A program made the translations under genes and the position numbers. 8,263 nucleotides of DNA from CAUPWF01 sp964369425 (GTDB taxonomy: Bacteria; Bacillota; Clostridia; Lachnospirales; Lachnospiraceae). The first letter of the stretch is position 1, and each line of letters begins with the position of its first letter. Below, piece after piece: positions 1-6,303 of this stretch. The stretch covers positions 1 through 8,263 of the forward strand of contig CAYJGW010000078.1 of the NCBI GenBank assembly GCA_964369425.1, in the 5' to 3' direction. The notes beneath the pieces were generated by a model. The model ran no database searches and had not been told where the DNA came from. It worked only from the letters and a program-made list of their open reading frames with translations.

Positions 1-1163
1 TCTCCTAAAATATGTTTAATATGAGGTAGCATTTCTAGAGATAATTTAAACGAAATCAAATCTCTAGGATTCGCTGATTGATAGGTAACGCGACTGATTA
101 AACGTTCCAAATCATAGACTGGGCTTAGATATTCTCTAATCTCTTCACGAATAATTGCTTGGGACTTCAATTCAGCTACTGCTAGATGCCTTGATTCTAT
201 CGCACTTTTTTCGATTAGTGGCTGTTCAATATACTTACGCAGTAATCGTGATCCCATTGCTGTTTTTGTTTTATCTAGTACCCACAAAAGGGAGCCTCTT
301 TTTTGTTTTTCACGAAGTGTTTCACAAAGTTCTAAATTTCTTCTAGTAGAACTATCAATAAGCATATATTTTCCGGTTACATAACATACAATTTTCGAAA
401 TGTGAGAAAGATCAGTCTTTTGTGTTTCATATAAATATTGTAACAATCCTCCTGCCGAGACAAAACCGCATGGGTAATCGTTAATCCCAAGGGCTGATAA
501 GCTAGTTGCTTTAAAATGATTACAAAGTGTTGTAACGCAAGTGTCATCATCAAAATACCAGCTATCTATAGCATATATCGCTATATTTAACCTGTTTTCT
601 AATTCTTCTAAATCTGCGCCGCTCATATAAAACGCTTCGTTACATATAATTTCCGCGGGTACAAACTTATTGATTTCATCTAAGAGTTTTCTGGAATCGT
701 CAATTTCTGTGACCATAAATTCCCCTGTAGATACATCTGCAATCGTAACACCGTATTTATCCGCTATATATGTAATGCTCATTATATAGTTATTTTTTCC
801 CTCTTCTAGTGATTGTACATTTAGATTCGTTCCCGGTGTCACAATGCGAACCACTTCCCGCTTTACTAGACCTTTCGCAAACTTAGCATCCTCAACTTGC
901 TCACAAATTGCCACTTTGTACCCCTTTGAAACTAAACGATTCAAATAATTTTCTGCTGCATGAAAAGGAACACCACACATCGGCGCTCGCTCTTCTAACC
1001 CGCAACTTTTTCCTGTCAATGTAATCTCAAGCTCTTTTGACGCAGTAATCGCATCTTCAAAGAACATCTCATAAAAATCTCCCAATCTATAGAACAAAAT
1101 ACAGTCTTTATGCTTCTGTTTTGTCTCTACGTATTGTTGCATCATTGGTGTTAACTCTGCCAC
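1..1163 (-). CDS. mutS: DNA mismatch repair protein MutS, N-terminal part (gene runs off the left edge)
   Basis: MutS binds base mismatches and small loops in newly replicated DNA and recruits MutL. Only the first 387 codons are present, of a protein usually near 850-900 residues. The start is a GTG at 1163-1161, giving MAELTPMMQQY, the usual opening of clostridial MutS; AAGGAG sits six bases upstream. The mismatch-reading motif GDFYEMF is at residues 28-34, with Phe30 and Glu32 matching the Phe-x-Glu pair that stacks on and contacts the mispair in E. coli MutS. The MCGVPFHA stretch of domain I follows, then a connector domain (about 125-240), then the start of the lever/core domain with DSSTRRNLEL (270-279) and GSRLLRKYI (304-312). 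The ATPase domain lies outside the window. The frame is open throughout. It follows miaB by 37 bases and is probably co-transcribed with it. The identification is secure. Confidence 0.96.
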   Translation of the reverse strand, partial: MAELTPMMQQYVETKQKHKDCILFYRLGDFYEMFFEDAITASKELEITLTGKSCGLEERAPMCGVPFHAAENYLNRLVSKGYKVAICEQVEDAKFAKGLVKREVVRIVTPGTNLNVQSLEEGKNNYIMSITYIADKYGVTIADVSTGEFMVTEIDDSRKLLDEINKFVPAEIICNEAFYMSGADLEELENRLNIAIYAIDSWYFDDDTCVTTLCNHFKATSLSALGINDYPCGFVSAGGLLQYLYETQKTDLSHISKIVCYVTGKYMLIDSSTRRNLELCETLREKQKRGSLLWVLDKTKTAMGSRLLRKYIEQPLIEKSAIESRHLAVAELKSQAIIREEIREYLSPVYDLERLISRVTYQSANPRDLISFKLSLEMLPHIKHILG

Positions 1164-1169
1164 ATCTAT

Positions 1170-1175
1170 CTCCTT
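1170..1175 (-). promoter_or_regulatory. Ribosome binding site that fixes the GTG start of mutS
   Basis: Read on the minus strand, AAGGAG lies six bases before GTG at 1163-1161. No in-frame ATG lies between this site and the conserved N-terminal ELTPMMQQY. The first in-frame ATGs (residues 7 and 8) fall inside the conserved sequence, so GTG is the natural start. Confidence 0.75.
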
Positions 1176-1200
1176 TTGACAACATAGAATAACCGTCGTC

Positions 1201-2637
1201 TTAAACTAATTTTCCAATATAATAAAACCCTTTGCACTCAGACAGTTCTACATCTACTATGGAACCAATCAATGATTTATCGCCTTTAAAATGAACAAGA
1301 ATATTGTTGCTCAATCTTCCTGTCATCAGAGCTTCATCGTGTTCATTTTCAGATTCTACTAATACTTTTTGTATGCTACCTTCGTGCTTAGACATTACTT
1401 CTGCTGATATCTCTTGTACTCGCTTTAACAAGCGATCAAACCTATGCTTGACTACATCTTCTGAGACTTGATTTTCCATTGATGCAGCAGGGGTTCCTGT
1501 TCTCTTTGAGTAAATAAACGTAAACGCACTATCATACTGTACCTTCTCTACCACATCCAAAGTCTCCAAGAAATCCTCTTCTGTCTCACCAGGGAAACCT
1601 ACAATTATATCTGTGGTCAATGAAATATCCGGAATGGCTTCTTTGATTTTTTTAACTAGGTTTAAATAGTGTTCTTTCGTATATACACGATTCATTTTAT
1701 CTAAGACTCTCGTACTTCCTGATTGCAACGGTAAATGTAGATGCTTGCATATCTTTTTTGAATCTTTCATCACTTGAATTAATTCATCCGACAAGTCTTT
1801 TGGATGTGAGGTCATAAATCGCACCCTTTCAAGACCATCTATTTCTTCTATTTTAGACAATAGTTCCGCGAAACTTGTCGGTGTATCCAAAGTTTTTCCA
1901 TATGAATTTACATTTTGTCCCAAAAGCATGATTTCAACCACACCATCTGTAACCAATCCCTTAATTTCTTTCACAATATCTTCCGGCTTTCTACTTCTTT
2001 CTCTGCCTCGTACGTAAGGAACGATGCAATAACTACAAAAATTGTTACATCCAAATGTAATATTTACACCCGATTTGAAGGAAAACTTACGCTCACTTGG
2101 TAAATCTTCTACAATCTCATCTGTCCCATCCCAAATATCAATTACCATACGTTCTGATTCTAATCGAGTTGATAGCAACTCTGCAAATTTAAAGATATTA
2201 TGGGTCCCAAAAATCAAATCCACATAGCGATAACTTTTCTGCAGCTTTTCTACTACAACTTCCTCTTGCATCATGCATCCACAAAGACCGATAAGCATTG
2301 CTTTATTTTCTTTTTTTCTTCGGCTCAACTGACCGAGTCTACCATATACACGATCGTTAGCATTTTCGCGGACTGTGCAGGTATTGAAAATCACAAAATC
2401 AGCATGCTTTTCATCTGCCTCAACATATCCTACTTCCTCTAAAATACCAACTAATTTCTCAGAATCTCTTGCATTCATCTGACAACCAAAAGTTGTAACA
2501 CAATAGGTTAATTTTCTCCCCTCTCTCTTCTCAAGTGCTACTACTTGTTCTCTCGCTTTTTCTATGTAATAATATTGCCTTTCTGGCTCCTCTTGTGGTG
2601 CACCTTTTGATAGGTCAATATTTCTTTTTTCTAACAT
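1201..2637 (-). CDS. miaB: tRNA-2-methylthio-N6-dimethylallyladenosine synthase MiaB
   Basis: MiaB is a radical-SAM methylthiotransferase that adds a methylthio group to i6A37 of tRNAs reading UNN codons, giving ms2i6A. The 478 residues hold the three family domains. The N-terminal UPF0004 domain (about 43-160) has the auxiliary-cluster cysteines Cys52 (GCQMN), Cys87 (NTCTVREN) and Cys121 (GCMMQ). The radical-SAM core (about 188-415) has the CxxxCxxC cluster Cys197/Cys201/Cys204, followed by PYVRGRERSR, which is typical of MiaB rather than MtaB or RimO. A C-terminal TRAM domain spans about 418-478. A roughly 40-residue N-terminal lead before the first domain is normal for Firmicutes. The ATG start is preceded by AGGAGGAG, which overlaps the last codons of the small upstream gene, suggesting coupled translation. 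mutS follows 37 bases downstream. All cluster cysteines are present, so the enzyme should be active. Confidence 0.97.
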   Translation of the reverse strand: MLEKRNIDLSKGAPQEEPERQYYYIEKAREQVVALEKREGRKLTYCVTTFGCQMNARDSEKLVGILEEVGYVEADEKHADFVIFNTCTVRENANDRVYGRLGQLSRRKKENKAMLIGLCGCMMQEEVVVEKLQKSYRYVDLIFGTHNIFKFAELLSTRLESERMVIDIWDGTDEIVEDLPSERKFSFKSGVNITFGCNNFCSYCIVPYVRGRERSRKPEDIVKEIKGLVTDGVVEIMLLGQNVNSYGKTLDTPTSFAELLSKIEEIDGLERVRFMTSHPKDLSDELIQVMKDSKKICKHLHLPLQSGSTRVLDKMNRVYTKEHYLNLVKKIKEAIPDISLTTDIIVGFPGETEEDFLETLDVVEKVQYDSAFTFIYSKRTGTPAASMENQVSEDVVKHRFDRLLKRVQEISAEVMSKHEGSIQKVLVESENEHDEALMTGRLSNNILVHFKGDKSLIGSIVDVELSECKGFYYIGKLV

Positions 2638-2653
2638 CTTTTCTACTCCTCCT

Positions 2654-2831
2654 ATTTGAACTGGTTCAAACTTTCATCATATATATAATCAATTTTTTTT
2701 AGTGAATCTGTAAGGGTTATTTCATTAATATTCATTTCATTGCACAACAAATTTAGTGATGTATACTCATCTCTCAATTTTGTATTGATAAAGCTAAGTA
2801 GCATCACAGGATCTTTTGGTATATTACTCAT
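2654..2831 (-). pseudogene. DUF4250-family small protein, reading frame broken at a run of six A's
   Basis: This small gene is of unknown function. The ATG at 2831-2829 opens MSNIPKDPVMLLSFINTKLR and continues with DEYTSLNLLC, which I recognise from memory as the DUF4250 pattern of Clostridia (KDPxMLLS, NTKLRDxYSSL, LC). In this frame it ends early at TGA (2693-2691) after 46 residues, just behind a run of six A's (2700-2695). The expected family C-terminus, IDYIYDESLNQFK then TAG (2656-2654), is intact in the +1 frame starting at 2695. The total span of 178 bases is not a multiple of three; two more A's (or one fewer) would restore a protein of 59 (or 58) residues. The start overlaps the 5-FCL stop by 8 bases with no clear ribosome site, so translation is probably coupled. 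The reconstructed stop abuts the miaB ribosome site. It could be decay, a sequencing error or slippage. The family call is moderately sure. Confidence 0.65.
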
Positions 2832-3399
2832 GAATAATTTCTCGACTTTCTGTTATTATTCTCTTTATTTTTATATCTGTTTTTTCTGTAGGTATTTCAA
2901 TTACTTCCTGCAAATCATATGCAACAAGTATTGTTTTTCCGATAAGTTTTGGGTAACTTCCTAAGTATCGATCATAAAAGCCTTTCCCGTATCCTAGCCG
3001 GTTACATTGATTATCAAACGCAACACAGGGCACAAGAAGCATATCGCAATCAGATATTTCTGCAATCTTTAATTCTTCTTTTGGTTCTAATATCCCTTTA
3101 TATCCTTTGGCTATTTTCAATAAATCATCAAGAACATAAAACTGCATAATGCTTTGCTGTTCATCTACTACTCGTGGCACCGCTACCCGCTTGCCTTCTT
3201 CTAATGCACGCTCTATAAAACTTGTTAAATTCACTTCATTCTTATAGTTAAGATAAGCAAAAATAAGTTCTGATTTTTCATATACCTCATCTTTTATTAG
3301 TTTTTTGCAAATATCTTTTGATTTTATCTCAAGTAATTCCTGAGACGTACTCATCCGTCTCTCAAGCACCTGGTCTCTAATTGCTTTTTTTCTGACCAT
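2824..3399 (-). CDS. 5-formyltetrahydrofolate cyclo-ligase (5,10-methenyl-THF synthetase), YqgN/YgfA family
   Basis: This enzyme uses ATP to convert 5-formyl-tetrahydrofolate to 5,10-methenyl-tetrahydrofolate, returning the storage or inhibitory folate to one-carbon metabolism in the cytosol. At 191 residues it is the normal family length. Visible marks are the basic N-terminus MVRKKAIRDQVLERR, the GILEP motif at 102-106, LLVPCVAFD at 121-129, and the nucleotide/Mg-binding signature RLGYGKGFYDRYL at 134-146. A C-terminal IPTEKTDIKI...IITE stretch follows. In LVPxxAFD the residue after Pro is Cys124, where Gly is common; this site varies in the family and I do not read it as damaging. The ATG start lies inside the upstream DUF896 gene (23-nt overlap) with only a weak ribosome site, so translational coupling is likely. 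Its own stop overlaps the next small gene by 8 bases. Confidence 0.93.
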   Translation of the reverse strand: MVRKKAIRDQVLERRMSTSQELLEIKSKDICKKLIKDEVYEKSELIFAYLNYKNEVNLTSFIERALEEGKRVAVPRVVDEQQSIMQFYVLDDLLKIAKGYKGILEPKEELKIAEISDCDMLLVPCVAFDNQCNRLGYGKGFYDRYLGSYPKLIGKTILVAYDLQEVIEIPTEKTDIKIKRIITESREIIHE

Positions 3400-3604
3400 G
3401 CTTTTCGCCTAAATTCGTATAACTACCATCCTTTTCCTCAATGGTAATATTATTAAGTTGCCCTCTTAAGTTCTGACGAACATTAGCAATATATTCTGCT
3501 CTTAATAGCTTTTGCTCCTCCTGCTCTGAAGCATTAAGCCCTTCAGCTTTCGATTTTCTATATAATTCATTAATTCGATTGATTTTTTCTTCGTTCACAA
3601 TCAC
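3377..3604 (-). CDS. DUF896 / YnzC-family small protein
   Basis: This 75-residue cytosolic protein belongs to the DUF896 (UPF0291, YnzC-like) family, whose molecular function is not established. The family signature is plain: EEKINRINELYRKSKAEGL at about 5-23, a helical hairpin with the EQKLLRAEYI stretch, then NVRQNLRGQLNNI at 41-53. A clostridial-style tail ends in LGEKHGQKK. The start is a GTG at 3604-3602 (first residues MIVNEEK), preceded by GAGGAAGGA. A second in-frame GTG two codons later (3598-3596) also suits this ribosome site, so the true start is uncertain by two residues. The gene opens the second tight block, after a 63-base gap that may hold a promoter. Its 3' end overlaps the 5-FCL start by 23 bases. 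Confidence 0.9.
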   Translation of the reverse strand: MIVNEEKINRINELYRKSKAEGLNASEQEEQKLLRAEYIANVRQNLRGQLNNITIEEKDGSYTNLGEKHGQKKSN

Positions 3605-3633
3605 ACTTCCTTCCTCAAATATATCAACTATAT

Positions 3634-3662
3634 ATTTTACACTAAATTAAGAAAGAAGTCTA
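3634..3662 (-). promoter_or_regulatory. Possible sigma-A-type promoter for the DUF896-5FCL-DUF4250-miaB-mutS block
   Basis: On the minus strand, TAGACT (3662-3657, four of six matches to TTGACA) and TAAAAT (3639-3634, five of six matches to TATAAT) are exactly 17 bases apart. They lie in the 63-base gap before DUF896, some 30 bases upstream of its GTG. The gap is very AT-rich, so chance matches are easy, and no extended -10 is present. I found no hairpin terminator before it, so read-through from the BofC-like gene is also possible. Confidence 0.35.
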
Positions 3663-3667
3663 TTGCT

Positions 3668-4042
3668 TTAACTTGAATAATTTTCTAAAAAACCATATAG
3701 TTCTTGTACTGTTTGAATATATTTACCATTTTCTAATTCTTGTTGTAGTGCATAATCAAGATTGGATACAAGAATATTTGTTTTTTCAAACACTGTTATT
3801 TCATCATGTAAATATACCACAACATAGCCATTTTCAGACATTAAATAAAATCCTTCTGTTACCACATCATCCTCTTTTGCCTCAACGTTACCTGTATCAG
3901 CAGTCTGTATTTTTATTTCTTCAACCATTCTTACTTCTTTCTCTATCTCATAGCTTTTGCTAATGGAATATATTGATAATAGAAGTGCACCAACTGTGCA
4001 ACCTAACAAAACAAAATAGCTGATACTGTCTCGAATGTTCAT
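3668..4042 (-). CDS. Membrane-anchored protein with a BofC C-terminal-like domain
   Basis: This is a 124-residue protein with one N-terminal membrane segment (about 8-28, from YFVLLGCTVGALLLSIYSI), a charged extracytoplasmic linker (30-60), and a small C-terminal domain (about 63-124). That domain has the pattern F-Y-L-x-x-x-N-G-Y-V-V-V-Y at 65-77, then a Thr-(Asn)-Ile turn, L...L.NGKYI, and the end EELYGFLENY. This resembles the C-terminal domain of BofC, the B. subtilis forespore protein that restrains the SpoIVB protease in sigma-K checkpoint signalling. Only this domain is matched, so a BofC-like role is an inference. The ATG is preceded by AAAGGAG at good spacing. It stands apart from the flippase gene by 85 bases and from DUF896 by 63. 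The start region lies within an inverted repeat and behind a possible sigma-G-like promoter, which would suit a forespore gene. Confidence 0.7.
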   Translation of the reverse strand: MNIRDSISYFVLLGCTVGALLLSIYSISKSYEIEKEVRMVEEIKIQTADTGNVEAKEDDVVTEGFYLMSENGYVVVYLHDEITVFEKTNILVSNLDYALQQELENGKYIQTVQELYGFLENYSS

Positions 4043-4109
4043 AATCTCACTCCTTTATTCGAACAAGTGAATCACCTGGTCAATTCATCTTGTATACAGT
4101 ATCAGCTAT
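4016..4109. repeat. Perfect 14-bp inverted repeat bracketing the BofC-like start codon
   Basis: ATAGCTGATACTGT at 4016-4029 on the plus strand is the exact reverse complement of 4096-4109. The 66 bases between the arms hold the ribosome binding site and start codon of the BofC-like gene. One arm encodes its residues 5-9 (DSISY); the other lies just behind the flippase stop. Allowing a one-base bulge at 4110, the outer end extends by three A:T pairs (4013-4015 with 4111-4113). In a transcript reading through from the flippase gene this could form a long-range stem. As DNA it could be a paired binding site. Confidence 0.7.
4064..4078 (-). promoter_or_regulatory. Small hairpin in the leader of the BofC-like gene
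   Basis: Read on the minus strand, CAGGTGATTCACTTG folds as a six-pair stem (one G-U) closing an ATT loop. It sits within the loop of the larger inverted repeat and ends about eight bases before the AAAGGAG ribosome site. No T-run follows, so it is not a terminator. Any role in translation control is inference. Confidence 0.35.
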
Positions 4110-4126
4110 ATTTAGGTTTTTATTCA
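4097..4126 (-). promoter_or_regulatory. Possible sigma-G-like (forespore) promoter before the BofC-like gene
   Basis: Two bases after the flippase stop, TGAATA (4126-4121) fits the sigma-G -35 consensus TGMATA. After a 17-base spacer comes GATACTG (4103-4097), five of seven matches to the -10 consensus CATAMTA. Transcription would begin near 4090, leaving a leader of roughly 45-50 bases. In B. subtilis bofC is a sigma-G gene, which makes the match suggestive. Both boxes are AT-rich and the consensus is borrowed from Bacillus. The -10 box overlaps one arm of the inverted repeat. Confidence 0.35.
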
Positions 4127-4127
4127 A

Positions 4128-5783
4128 TTATTTGGCTATTAAATGAAATTTTTTTAAAATTACTACAATCTTATCTCCCTTTGGAAACTCACTAAGTTCC
4201 TGTTCGCTAACAGTTCCTGTTTTCACAAGGGCTATTACATAAGTTATAATTGCTACCGTTATTGCAATCGCAGTTGCAATTTTCATTGGCAAGAATAAAT
4301 TGAAAAGGAGATAAACTAAAAACGAGACGCCACCCATGATACCTGCGGATATAAACGGAAGCAACACACTCTTTTTATACTCTTGCCTATAACGTGCAAT
4401 CTTTTGTATTGCTCGCATATTTAAAATACTCATAAATACGCCAAACAAAATATTTCCAATTACAACTGCATAGATTCCCAACTTAAATGCAACGAGTAAA
4501 GTGAACAATATTATAACATATCCAACCAAAGAAATTAATGCATTTTTAATTGGAACCGTCATGTGATTCAAACTTTGTAAGATAGCATTTGTAATGGTTG
4601 ACCCACAATAAAACACTATCGAGACAGAGGACAACATGAAAATGTACATCGCTGTATTACTATCATCATTAAATAACAAAAATAAAATCTGTCTTGCAAA
4701 TATTGCAAATCCTACGAAACTTGGTATCGCAACCAAATACCCTATGCGTAAAGCTGTCGAAATTCTAGTATGAATTTCTTTTTTATCTTTTTTCACTACA
4801 GCTCTTGTGACACTTGGAATCAAAGACATGGCGAATGCATTAGCTACACCAAGTGGGACATTATTTAGTGTGTACGCTTTTCCAGAGAAAATCCCCCATA
4901 AAGCAGAGTATACTTCTTCTGAATTGCCTTGAGTCTCCATAATATTATTATACATAATCTGCGCAATAATCGTTCCGATATTATAAACCGCTGTACTTAA
5001 AATAATAGGTATTACAGTAACCATTAACACCTTATAAATATCTTGATAAGTCTCCTCTTCAAAAGCCACCGCTCTTCTTCTATTTCGATCACTTGTCTTC
5101 TTATAGGCAAAGAAGATAAACACCATAAAAAGTAAGGCAAACACCGCTCCTAAAACAGTTCCTAAGGTCCCTCCTGCTGCACCATATGCAGGTCCTAATA
5201 ACGGTTCTTTTTTTTCTTCTCCAAGACTTGTACCTAAAGAGAATAAATAACTTGCTGCAACAATACTAATAATGGCGTTCACAATCTGTTCTAGAACTTG
5301 AGATACTGCTGTAGGAATCATGGTTCCTAGACCTTGACAATATCCACGTAGCACTCCTAACACAGCGACGATTAGTAGGCATGGTGCTAATACCCTTAAG
5401 GCATATACACTGAGTTCTGATTGCATAATTGTTCCAGCTATAAAATCAGCACCAAAAAAGATAATTAACGAAATAGTAGCACCTACTGCTGATGCGAATA
5501 TTAGTGTGGCTTTAAAAATTTTATAAGCATTTTTATAATCTTTTGTGTAGACTTTTGCAGATATAATCTTCGAGACCGCTATCGGTAAACTGTACGACGA
5601 TAGCAATAATGCGATATTATATATTTCAAAAGCATAACTATAGTATGCATTTCCAACATCCCCTATAATATTTGTTACTGGAATACGATAGAACAGACCA
5701 ATCACTCTAACTAAAATAGAAGCTGTAGCTAAAATCATGCTATGCACCATAAGTTTATTATTTTTATTTACATTTTTTCCCAT
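4128..5783 (-). CDS. MOP-superfamily flippase, SpoVB / YtgP (MurJ-like) polysaccharide biosynthesis protein family
   Basis: This is a 551-residue polytopic membrane protein with about 14 hydrophobic segments, the number usual for the MATE/MOP polysaccharide-exporter fold. Relatives flip undecaprenyl-linked precursors: YtgP is the B. subtilis lipid II flippase, and SpoVB is needed for spore cortex. Family marks are the first-helix region ASILVRVIGLFYRIP (21-35), GNAYYSYAFEIYNIALLLSSY (44-64), and the conserved loop RGYCQGLGTMIPTAVSQVLEQ (145-165) with its RG-QG-M-PTA-SQ-EQ pattern. NVPLGVANAFAMSLIPSVTRA (308-328) is also typical. Cytoplasmic insertions at about 186-198 and 228-248 are charged. 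The length is closer to YtgP (about 544) than to SpoVB (about 518), and sequence alone does not settle vegetative versus sporulation use. The ATG is preceded by AAAAGGA, and the gene follows ybeY by 25 bases, probably in the same operon. Confidence 0.88.
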   Translation of the reverse strand: MGKNVNKNNKLMVHSMILATASILVRVIGLFYRIPVTNIIGDVGNAYYSYAFEIYNIALLLSSYSLPIAVSKIISAKVYTKDYKNAYKIFKATLIFASAVGATISLIIFFGADFIAGTIMQSELSVYALRVLAPCLLIVAVLGVLRGYCQGLGTMIPTAVSQVLEQIVNAIISIVAASYLFSLGTSLGEEKKEPLLGPAYGAAGGTLGTVLGAVFALLFMVFIFFAYKKTSDRNRRRAVAFEEETYQDIYKVLMVTVIPIILSTAVYNIGTIIAQIMYNNIMETQGNSEEVYSALWGIFSGKAYTLNNVPLGVANAFAMSLIPSVTRAVVKKDKKEIHTRISTALRIGYLVAIPSFVGFAIFARQILFLLFNDDSNTAMYIFMLSSVSIVFYCGSTITNAILQSLNHMTVPIKNALISLVGYVIILFTLLVAFKLGIYAVVIGNILFGVFMSILNMRAIQKIARYRQEYKKSVLLPFISAGIMGGVSFLVYLLFNLFLPMKIATAIAITVAIITYVIALVKTGTVSEQELSEFPKGDKIVVILKKFHLIAK

Positions 5784-5808
5784 AGTATTTTCCTTTTATC
5801 CTTATTAT

Positions 5809-6303
5809 CTAGCGGTATATTTTCAAGCGTTCCATTATTTCTGCTTGTTCTTTTTCCATGATAATTCTCTCAGACTCTTCCATGTGATCACGACCAAATA
5901 AATGTAGCATACTATGAACGATTAAGAATGTGAATTCTCGTTTCAATGAATGATTGTAGTTTTGTGATTGTTCTTTTACTTTCTCCATCGAAACTATAAT
6001 ATCACCTAGTAATAACTCTCCCGTTTCCGGATGAAAGGCGCCTTGCACTTTTTCTAAGGATTCAAATGTAAAGTCTTCCTCATATTCTAACATCGGAAAG
6101 GATAGAACATCAGTGGGTTTCTCAATCCCTCTTTGCTCCTGATTAATGATTTGAATTTCATGGTCATCTGTTAATAGAACAGAAATCTCTATATGGTATG
6201 GACATCCAAGATAGTCTGCCGTTGCTTCAACAGCATTTTCTATTAGGTTATCTATTTCTAATCCTAGTGAATCGCCGTATTCATTATCAATTGTAATTGT
6301 CAT
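5809..6303 (-). CDS. ybeY: Endoribonuclease YbeY (rRNA maturation factor)
   Basis: YbeY is a zinc-dependent RNase that acts in 16S rRNA 3'-end maturation and ribosome quality control in the cytosol. The 164-residue product is of family length. The zinc triad is seen in HSMLHLFGRDHM, with His130, His134 and His140 spaced H-x3-H-x5-H. The second conserved block, RGIEKPTDVLSFP at 58-70, carries the invariant TDVLSFP. LLGDIIVSMEKV at 98-109 is the third family block. In many families the first motif reads HG.LHL; here Ser follows the first His, as in other Clostridia. The start ATG overlaps the phoH stop by ATGA, and AGAGGAG lies six bases upstream within phoH, so translation is coupled. The neighbour phoH is its usual partner. 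In B. subtilis a 7TM-HD phosphodiesterase gene lies between phoH and ybeY; it is absent here. Confidence 0.97.
   Translation of the reverse strand: MTITIDNEYGDSLGLEIDNLIENAVEATADYLGCPYHIEISVLLTDDHEIQIINQEQRGIEKPTDVLSFPMLEYEEDFTFESLEKVQGAFHPETGELLLGDIIVSMEKVKEQSQNYNHSLKREFTFLIVHSMLHLFGRDHMEESERIIMEKEQAEIMERLKIYR

Noticed and set aside
155..346. Plus-strand open frame inside mutS
   Set aside because: It is antisense to an intact, conserved MutS coding frame and has no ribosome site or recognisable family; a shadow.
1915..2442. Three overlapping plus-strand open frames inside miaB
   Set aside because: All lie antisense to conserved radical-SAM and UPF0004 motifs of MiaB; none has family features.
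2691..2702. A -1 programmed frameshift at A_AAA_AAT in the DUF4250 gene
   Set aside because: A -1 shift yields only eight further residues before TGA and does not reach the conserved C-terminal frame, which is +1 (-2). The heptamer match is a by-product of the A run.
3673..3963. 96-codon plus-strand open frame opposite the BofC-like gene
   Set aside because: It mirrors the minus-strand gene, has a low-complexity His/Leu/Phe-rich composition, and shows no ribosome site or family features. The minus-strand gene has a good ribosome site and domain pattern.
4064..4078. Rho-independent terminator after the flippase gene
   Set aside because: The small hairpin has a weak stem and is followed by TTCGAATAAAGG and not a T tract; it sits next to the downstream ribosome site.
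4050..4090. Sigma-A promoter TTGACC-18-AATAAA before the BofC-like gene
   Set aside because: The -10 would overlap the ribosome site, placing the transcription start at or past it, so no useful leader would remain.
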